Positions 1 to 4,806 of a stretch of DNA of 6,762 nucleotides are shown here, piece after piece. This DNA comes from CAVZLD01 sp964522605 (GTDB taxonomy: Bacteria; Planctomycetota; Planctomycetia; Pirellulales; Pirellulaceae): contig CAZFWV010000369.1 in assembly GCA_964522605.1 (NCBI GenBank), forward strand, positions 1 through 6,762. Direction: 5' to 3'. Within the stretch, counting starts at the first letter, position 1, and the number at the start of each line of letters is the position of its first letter. The translations under genes were made by a program, and so were the position numbers. The notes under the pieces were generated by a model. That model saw only the letters and a list, made by a program, of their open reading frames with translations. It made no database searches and was not told the DNA's origin.

Positions 1-56
1 AGTCTCCAGTCTCCAGTCTCCAGTCTCCAGTCTCCAGCCTCCAGCCTCCAGCCTGT
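1..56 (+). repeat. Heptad tandem array 1 (AGTCTCC/AGCCTCC)
   Basis: Eight consecutive 7-bp units are visible: five AGTCTCC, two AGCCTCC, and a last unit AGCCTGT that ends at 56. The array is cut by the window start, so its full length is unknown. It lies 13 bp beyond the sulfatase stop codon. In the sulfatase transcript direction it would be read as the G-rich strand (ACAGGCTGGAGGC first). The border sequence GCCTCCAGCCTGT (44-56) recurs exactly at 2018-2030 and, inverted, at 1945-1957. The period of 7 and the lack of an overlapping convincing gene argue against coding. Possible roles are a 3'-end structure or a dispersed intergenic repeat; function is unknown. Confidence 0.93.
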
Positions 57-69
57 ACCGCCCGTGATG

Positions 70-1917
70 CTACTGCGATGTCAGGTACGTCGCAATCCGC
101 TTGGGATAGGGCTTACCGTGATCCAGAACCCAACGGACCGTGTCGGAGAGGGGTTCGGCATCCTGATCCATCTCGTCGATCACGTGCATCGCGAGCAGCG
201 AGAGGAACTCTTGCTCGGACCGCGCCGAGCGGTCGAGAACCGGGAGTGCCTCGTTCGTTTGGCCCAATCTCCAGGCGGCGCGAGCCGCGGCGACTTGGAC
301 CGTTCCGGCTTCGTCGTTCAATCCGGCCGCCACGACCCGACGGACCTCCGGCGTGTCGACCGCAAGATCGGCCAAACCGCGGAGTGCCCAGTAACGGACC
401 GCCGAATCGGCATCCTTGCTGTGGGCAATGAGGCGCGGTACCGCAGCGGCTCCCAGATTCGGCAATGCATTGACCTCGAGCAATCGTTCCAACAGCGTAT
501 CGGACCCAGGCTGCTGCAGGACCTGGTCGATCGTTCCCAATTGCTGGCCCCGCAGGTTCAGATCGGCTTCTGGGATCAAACCCGTATCGCGCGTCTCGAA
601 AATCCACTCTCGATGGGCGTCCCGCATCTGCTGCAGAACCTGTCGGATCTCGGCCGACGTCTCGGCCTGGGAAATCAGATTACGAATCTCGTGCGGATCA
701 TTCTCGAGGTCATAAAGTTCTTCCACCGGTTTCCGGTTGGCCATGAACAGCGTCGCCGCTTCCGGCAGTTGACCCTGTGCATCCAGCCGTCGCAACTCCT
801 GCATCGTATGCTCCTGTTCCATGTAATTGAGCACTTGTGCGTAGGGTTTGTACGGTTGGTAGTTGCGAATGTAGCGGAAGCGAGGCCCGCGAACCGATCG
901 GATCATGTCATATCGTTCATCCATGCGGTCGCGGATCATGAACGCAAACTGGCGAGGCGGCGTGAGATGATCGCCGAGGAACGCTCGTCCCTGGAACTGT
1001 TCGGGCATCGGCAAGCCAGCCAGATTCAAAACCGTCGGAGCGAGATCCAACAGACTGACCAGTTCTGAGTTGACCGTGCCCGGCGCTGCCTGCTGCCCTT
1101 GGCGAAAACGCGAGGGAATGCGCACAATGAGCGGCACATGAGTCCCCGAATCGTAGATCCATCGCTTCGCCCGTGGCAAACCGACACCGTGGTCCGACCA
1201 GAAAAACACAATCGTCTCTTCCGCAAGTCCATCCTCCTCGAGTTGCTGCAGAATCTCGCCGGCTTGCTTGTCCATCGACGTGACGTTGTCGAAGTAGTGC
1301 GCCCAATCGCTGCGTGTCACGGGAGTGTCGGGATAGTAGGGTGGCAGCTGCATGTCGGCCGGATCGTGCAATTCCTGGTCACTCAAATTGGCTGGCCTAC
1401 GATAACCGAACACCTTGCTTTCATGTGTCGACGTGAAATTGAAAACCGCGAAGAACGGCTGCTCACGATTCGATCGGTTTCGCCAATGTGCTTTCCCACT
1501 GCACGCATCCCAACAACGCTTATGGTCTCCCTGGATGTTGTAATCCGTCTTGGAGTTGTTCGTGCAGTAGTAACCGGCATCCCGTAAGAATTGCGGAAAC
1601 AAGGCGACTCGTTCGGGAAGCCGGATTGAGCTGCGCATGAACTGATTACCGAGCGTACTGGGATACATTCCCGTAATGATTGACGCGCGGCACGGAGCGC
1701 AGACGCCGGCTACCGTGAAGGCGTGCGTGTAGCGGACTCCTTCCGAGGCCAATCGATCGAGATTCGGTGTTGTCGCATGTTCGGCGCCGTAACAGCCGAG
1801 GTGCGGCCCGATGTCTTCACAGCTGATCCAGAGGATATTCGGCCGCACCGGTTCCGCCGCAAAACCGACTGCCGATGCGATGAGAAACCATGCCAGGACC
1901 GAGACACCTCGCGTCAT
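70..1917 (-). CDS. Secreted formylglycine-dependent sulfatase with C-terminal HEAT-like repeats
   Basis: The 615-residue protein is an arylsulfatase-family (S1) hydrolase expected to cleave sulfate esters or N-sulfates from glycans outside the cytoplasm. A signal peptide covers about residues 1-21 (hydrophobic core, then GFAAEP). The active-site motif is C73-A-P-C-R77 followed by ASIITG; C73 would be matured to formylglycine by a formylglycine-generating enzyme not encoded here. Other family marks are NILWISCEDIG (27-37, metal site), SDHG (241-244, metal site), K251 in the AKRW stretch, and LYDLENDP (401-408) near the end of the catalytic domain. Overall layout resembles heparan N-sulfatase-like members, but the substrate cannot be read from sequence. 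Residues about 480-585 add alpha-helical HEAT-like repeats (AVPRLI, AVRYWALRGLADLA, VQVAAARAAWRLG), an extension seen in some planctomycete sulfatases. The start is supported by AAGGAG 9 nt upstream. It lies 119 bp downstream of the minus-strand kinase gene and could share its transcript. Confidence 0.95.
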   Translation of the reverse strand: MTRGVSVLAWFLIASAVGFAAEPVRPNILWISCEDIGPHLGCYGAEHATTPNLDRLASEGVRYTHAFTVAGVCAPCRASIITGMYPSTLGNQFMRSSIRLPERVALFPQFLRDAGYYCTNNSKTDYNIQGDHKRCWDACSGKAHWRNRSNREQPFFAVFNFTSTHESKVFGYRRPANLSDQELHDPADMQLPPYYPDTPVTRSDWAHYFDNVTSMDKQAGEILQQLEEDGLAEETIVFFWSDHGVGLPRAKRWIYDSGTHVPLIVRIPSRFRQGQQAAPGTVNSELVSLLDLAPTVLNLAGLPMPEQFQGRAFLGDHLTPPRQFAFMIRDRMDERYDMIRSVRGPRFRYIRNYQPYKPYAQVLNYMEQEHTMQELRRLDAQGQLPEAATLFMANRKPVEELYDLENDPHEIRNLISQAETSAEIRQVLQQMRDAHREWIFETRDTGLIPEADLNLRGQQLGTIDQVLQQPGSDTLLERLLEVNALPNLGAAAVPRLIAHSKDADSAVRYWALRGLADLAVDTPEVRRVVAAGLNDEAGTVQVAAARAAWRLGQTNEALPVLDRSARSEQEFLSLLAMHVIDEMDQDAEPLSDTVRWVLDHGKPYPKRIATYLTSQ

Positions 1918-1926
1918 TCGAGCACT

Positions 1927-1932
1927 CTCCTT
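1927..1932 (-). promoter_or_regulatory. Ribosome binding site of the sulfatase gene
   Basis: On the minus strand, AAGGAG (within GAAAGGAGAG) lies 9 nt before the ATG at 1917. It is the best Shine-Dalgarno in the window and fixes the sulfatase start. It lies just outside the inverted-repeat element that fills the rest of this gap. Confidence 0.8.
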
Positions 1933-1943
1933 TCGGCTTGAAG

Positions 1944-2031
1944 AACAGGCTGGAGGCGGGAGACTCTAGACTGCAGTCTCGCGTCTCCCGTCTCCAGCCT
2001 ACAGCCTCCCGCCTCCCGCCTCCAGCCTGTT
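1944..2031. repeat. Heptad array 2: head-to-head arrays forming a perfect 19-bp inverted repeat
   Basis: The plus-strand array at 1975-2030 holds eight 7-bp units (agtctcg, cgtctcc twice, agcctac, agcctcc, cgcctcc twice, agcctgt). Facing it, the minus strand has five units between about 1979 and 1945, also ending in AGCCTGT. The outer ends match perfectly: AACAGGCTGGAGGCGGGAG (1944-1962) is the reverse complement of 2013-2031, with 50 nt between. At the junction is a 12-bp palindrome, AGACTGCAGTCT (1968-1979), and a second nested pairing is possible (CGGGAGAC 1957-1964 with GTCTCCCG 1983-1990). The element begins 5 bp after the kinase stop and ends 26 bp before the sulfatase ATG. A long GC-rich hairpin could attenuate or terminate transcription or shield the upstream mRNA, but no U-run follows, so a classic intrinsic terminator is not supported. 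Confidence 0.9.
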
Positions 2032-2036
2032 TCCCC

Positions 2037-3038
2037 TCAACGTCCGAGAAGGGCCAGGGCAACGATCAGCACCAAGACGGCCAAGCTGAGGAGTGCGAAG
2101 GCCGACCACGAGACTTCGCGCGGCGCCTGACTGCGCCGAATCCGTTCGGTCAAAGTGCGTTGAATCGGACGCACCTTCAGCGCGGCACGATCCGGACCTT
2201 CGCCTTCCGGCGGGGTCGATAACGAATCCTGGCACATTTCGCCGAGTGCACCTTGAACCGACCGCGCGTTGAACGGTCGATCCTCCGGCGATTTGGCCAG
2301 CAACTGCACAATCAAGGCTTCCAGTTGTGGCGGACAAATCACGCCGAAATCCCGCACTCGAGGCGGTGCGGCATGCAGATGCTGCTCGAATAACTGCGCG
2401 AAGTTGTCCCCCAGATAGGGCGTGCGCCCCGTCAGCATTTCGAACAGCAGACAGCCGAGCGCATACAGATCGACCTGTCCGCTGATATCGCGTTGGCCGC
2501 GCACGAGTTCCGGCGCCATGTAGGCATACGTCCCGACGGTCAATCCCGCGTCGGTCAAATCCGCCGCGCGCAGGTCGCGAGCAATCCCGAAGTCACCCAG
2601 CTTCATTTGACCGTCAGGCGTCAAGAAGACGTTGCCGGGCTTCAAATCTCGATGAATGATCCCATGGTTGTGCGCGTGCTGCAGCGCCGCGGCGATCTGC
2701 CGTCCGCACTCGGCGGTTTCCTGCCACGTCAACGGCCCGCCGCGCGCCAGCAGCGTTTTCAATGTGCCGCCCTCGATCAGCTCCATCACGTAGAACAGCT
2801 GTCCGTCGTGTCGTCCATCGCCGAAGTAGGAGAGAATATTCGGATGGTGCAGTTTGGAGAGGATCAGCATTTCGCGCTCAAAGCGTCGCACAATCTGCGG
2901 ATCCGAACTCACCGCAGGGCTGAGCAACTTCAGCGCGTACGTCTTGCGACTCGGCCGATGGGTCACGCGGTAGATCGTTCCTACCGTCCCGACACCAAGC
3001 GTTTCTCCAACCTCGAAATCTTCGAACTTTTCCCGCAT
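2037..3038 (-). CDS. Hanks-type Ser/Thr protein kinase, C-terminally membrane-anchored
   Basis: This 333-residue protein phosphorylates Ser/Thr of unknown cytoplasmic targets. The kinase domain fills about residues 9-268 and all catalytic landmarks are present: glycine loop G15-V-G-T-V-G20, ATP lysine K37 (YALKLL), alpha-C glutamate E56, catalytic loop HRDLKPGN (129-136), DFG (149-151) and APE (175-177). It is an RD kinase, so it is probably activated by phosphorylation of the 152-174 loop (LTDAGLTVGTYAYM). A basic linker (269-311) leads to one hydrophobic helix at about 312-331, ending two residues later. The protein is thus tail-anchored, facing the cytoplasm, with no PASTA or other outer sensor domain, unlike PknB proper. 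The start has only a weak GA-rich upstream stretch, but the glycine loop begins 15 codons in, as usual. It diverges from the second kinase and precedes the sulfatase on the same strand. Confidence 0.94.
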   Translation of the reverse strand: MREKFEDFEVGETLGVGTVGTIYRVTHRPSRKTYALKLLSPAVSSDPQIVRRFEREMLILSKLHHPNILSYFGDGRHDGQLFYVMELIEGGTLKTLLARGGPLTWQETAECGRQIAAALQHAHNHGIIHRDLKPGNVFLTPDGQMKLGDFGIARDLRAADLTDAGLTVGTYAYMAPELVRGQRDISGQVDLYALGCLLFEMLTGRTPYLGDNFAQLFEQHLHAAPPRVRDFGVICPPQLEALIVQLLAKSPEDRPFNARSVQGALGEMCQDSLSTPPEGEGPDRAALKVRPIQRTLTERIRRSQAPREVSWSAFALLSLAVLVLIVALALLGR

Positions 3039-3045
3039 TTTCTCG

Positions 3046-3075
3046 ATCGTGTGGAGCCGACAGCAGGCTCGTCAA
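3046..3075 (-). promoter_or_regulatory. Possible sigma70-like promoter for the minus-strand kinase
   Basis: On the minus strand, TTGACG (3075-3070) is followed after 18 bp by CACGAT (3051-3046). The -35 matches consensus at 5 of 6 positions, the -10 at only 3 of 6. The predicted start would fall almost on the ATG at 3038, implying a nearly leaderless transcript, which would fit the missing Shine-Dalgarno. This is pattern matching only, and planctomycete promoters are poorly defined. Confidence 0.25.
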
Positions 3076-3077
3076 GG

Positions 3078-3106
3078 TTGCGATCCGGTTTCCGCTGGTC
3101 TACGAT
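3078..3106 (+). promoter_or_regulatory. Possible sigma70-like promoter for the plus-strand kinase
   Basis: TTGCGA (3078-3083) and TACGAT (3101-3106) are separated by exactly 17 bp, each matching consensus at 4 of 6 positions. Transcription would begin near 3113, leaving an approximately 100-nt leader before the ATG at 3212. It lies just beyond the putative -35 of the divergent kinase, so the two genes could compete for polymerase or share a regulator. No operator-like inverted repeat was found here. Confidence 0.35.
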
Positions 3107-3211
3107 AATGGTGGAGGGATTCTAGCCTTCGGGTGCCAGAATACCAAACTCATTTCCCTGTTCCACGCACCCCGAAACGCCCGTTCTGATGGCGAGAATA
3201 GTCGACCGGGA

Positions 3212-4771
3212 ATGCCACAAGTCACCACGAGCGACCAGTTAATCGATCTGATCCGGCGGAGCGAGCTGGTCAGCCCCGACGAGCTGACGCGGTTTCTCGC
3301 TGAGCAGTCGACCGGGGGTGGGGGCCAGCTGCCAACCAACCCCGACACGCTGGCCGAACATTTCGTGGCCTCCAATCTGATCACCCAGTGGCAGATGGAA
3401 CAGCTCTTACGCGGGAAGTATCGCGGCTTCCGGCTCGGCAAATACACGCTCAAGGGACACTTGGGAACCGGCGGGATGAGCAGCGTGTACCTGTCGGAGC
3501 ACCCGATCATGCGGCGGCCCGTGGCGATCAAGGTGTTACCCAAGAGTCGGGTCGCCAAGTCGAGTTATCTGGAGCGATTTGAGCTCGAAGCACGTGCGGT
3601 GGCGGCACTGGATCATCCGAACATCGTTCGGGCGTACGACATCGACAATGAAGGCGATACGCATTACATCGTGATGGAGTACGTGGAAGGACGCGACTTG
3701 CAGCGGATGGTCGAGCAGGATGGACCGCTGGGCTACGAGCGGGCAGCCGATTACATCGCGCAGGCCGCCACAGGCTTGCAGCATGCGCACGAAGCCGGGG
3801 TCGTCCATCGCGACATCAAACCAGCCAACTGCCTCGTCGACAAGACCGGAACCGTCAAGGTCCTCGATATGGGCCTGGCGAAATTCGCAGAGGACGAGCA
3901 GTCACTCAGCGCGATCCACAAAGACAACGTGGTCGGAACGGCCGACTATCTGGCACCCGAGCAGGCGATTAACAGCAGTCGCGTCGACAGCCGCGCCGAC
4001 ATCTACGGCCTGGGAGGCACACTCTACTTCCTTCTGACCGGTCATCCTCCGTTTCCCGAAGGTACGTTGACGGAGCGACTCCTGAAGCACCAGAAGGAAG
4101 AACCGCGAAGCATCTATGCGACGCGGCCGGATGCCCCGGCGGCCTTGGTGGACATCTGCCGTCGAATGATGATCAAGAAGGCGGATCAACGCATCCAGAC
4201 CGCCGCGGAAGTCGCCGATCAACTACGGCAGTGGCTCGTCAGTCGCGGTTACATCGAGCCGGAAAAGGCGCGCGCCAGCGAGACCGGGCGACTGATTCCG
4301 GCACGCGCCGAACGGGAGGGCGAAGGCCGCCATGACCGGTGGCAACATTTGGCCCGGCCCGCGGTCCTGCAACCATCCACCCCGGCGCCCCCCACCGGAC
4401 AAACGCACCCCACGGCCCGCGATGACACACGGCGGCTAGGGCGTGAGGAAGAAGACCTGACGCTCGCTCCGCTGGATGAAGAGCCGGCCAAACGAGAGGC
4501 ATCCGGTAGCAAATCGGGAGTGCGATCCGGTTCGGTCTCGGACGTGCACCTCGACGAACAGGTGCTGTCGCGAATTGAGGAAGAGATTGGCAGCCGCAGT
4601 TCAACGAGCGGCTCGCTGGTCGAACTGCTGGAAGACCGACACCTGACTTCCGTATCGACGTCGGGTCTGAAACTGCGCCGGCCCCAAGACAGGCCGGTCT
4701 GGCCGTGGATGCTGAGCGCGGGAGCGGTCCTCGTTGTCGTTGCTCTGTTGTTGGCAGTGCTGCTGCTCTGA
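3212..4771 (+). CDS. Planctomycete-type Ser/Thr protein kinase with N-terminal extension and C-terminal membrane anchor
   Basis: This is a 519-residue Hanks-type kinase. Residues 1-77 form the extension common ahead of planctomycete kinases (LIRRSELVSPDELTRFL, then LITQWQMEQLLRGKYRGFRLGKY); its function is not established. The kinase domain spans about 78-345: glycine loop LGTGGMSSVY (84-93, third glycine replaced by serine), K107, E126, HRDIKPAN (199-206), DMG in place of DFG (219-221) and APE (248-250). All charged catalytic residues remain, so activity is likely. Residues 350-497 are a low-complexity linker, first Pro/Arg-rich, then acidic and Ser/Thr-rich (GSRSSTSGS, STSG), a plausible autophosphorylation region. 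A single hydrophobic helix (about 500-519) ends the protein, so it is tail-anchored without an outside domain. The start was chosen because the conserved extension begins directly after it; no strong Shine-Dalgarno is seen. It converges with the secreted-protein gene 35 bp downstream. Confidence 0.94.
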   Translation: MPQVTTSDQLIDLIRRSELVSPDELTRFLAEQSTGGGGQLPTNPDTLAEHFVASNLITQWQMEQLLRGKYRGFRLGKYTLKGHLGTGGMSSVYLSEHPIMRRPVAIKVLPKSRVAKSSYLERFELEARAVAALDHPNIVRAYDIDNEGDTHYIVMEYVEGRDLQRMVEQDGPLGYERAADYIAQAATGLQHAHEAGVVHRDIKPANCLVDKTGTVKVLDMGLAKFAEDEQSLSAIHKDNVVGTADYLAPEQAINSSRVDSRADIYGLGGTLYFLLTGHPPFPEGTLTERLLKHQKEEPRSIYATRPDAPAALVDICRRMMIKKADQRIQTAAEVADQLRQWLVSRGYIEPEKARASETGRLIPARAEREGEGRHDRWQHLARPAVLQPSTPAPPTGQTHPTARDDTRRLGREEEDLTLAPLDEEPAKREASGSKSGVRSGSVSDVHLDEQVLSRIEEEIGSRSSTSGSLVELLEDRHLTSVSTSGLKLRRPQDRPVWPWMLSAGAVLVVVALLLAVLLL

Positions 4772-4774
4772 TCG

Positions 4775-4803
4775 CCGTCGACGGTCGGCTGCGTGCCGAG
4801 CCG
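4775..4803. terminator. Weak stem-loops in the convergent gap
   Basis: The 35 bp between the kinase stop and the stop of the opposite gene hold a 10-bp palindrome, CCGTCGACGG (4775-4784), and a 5-bp stem with a 5-nt loop, TCGGC/GCCGA (4785-4799). Either could act as a bidirectional transcript end, but there is no T-run on either side and the stems are short. It is listed because it is the only candidate 3' structure for the two converging genes. Confidence 0.25.
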
Positions 4804-4806
4804 AGC

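Noticed and set aside
1..56. CRISPR array
   Set aside because: The repeats are 7 bp and directly contiguous with no spacers, and no cas gene is present.
64..1068. Long plus-strand open frame (334 codons) opposite the sulfatase
   Set aside because: It is the antisense of the conserved sulfatase C-terminal half and has no recognisable domain. Long antisense frames are common opposite high-GC genes.
1944..2031. Insertion sequence or MITE with target-site duplication
   Set aside because: There are inverted ends but no transposase and no clear direct duplication flanking the 19-bp arms (left flank TTGAAG, right flank TCCCCT). A non-autonomous or REP-like origin remains possible but is not shown.
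1944..2031. Classical rho-independent terminator
   Set aside because: The stem is strong, but the loop is 50 nt and the following minus-strand sequence is CTTCAAGCC, without a U-run.
2493..3125. Plus-strand open frame of 210 codons opposite the kinase
   Set aside because: It mirrors the kinase catalytic domain codons, its translation has no family features, and it crosses the promoter region.
3039..3211. A small gene or regulatory RNA between the kinases
   Set aside because: No start with a ribosome site and useful length, and no strong stem-loop with a T-run was found in the 173 bp.
3866..3874. Kinase inactivated by loss of DFG
   Set aside because: The metal-binding Asp of DMG is kept, as are K107, E126 and the HRD loop, so this is a variant and not a pseudokinase.
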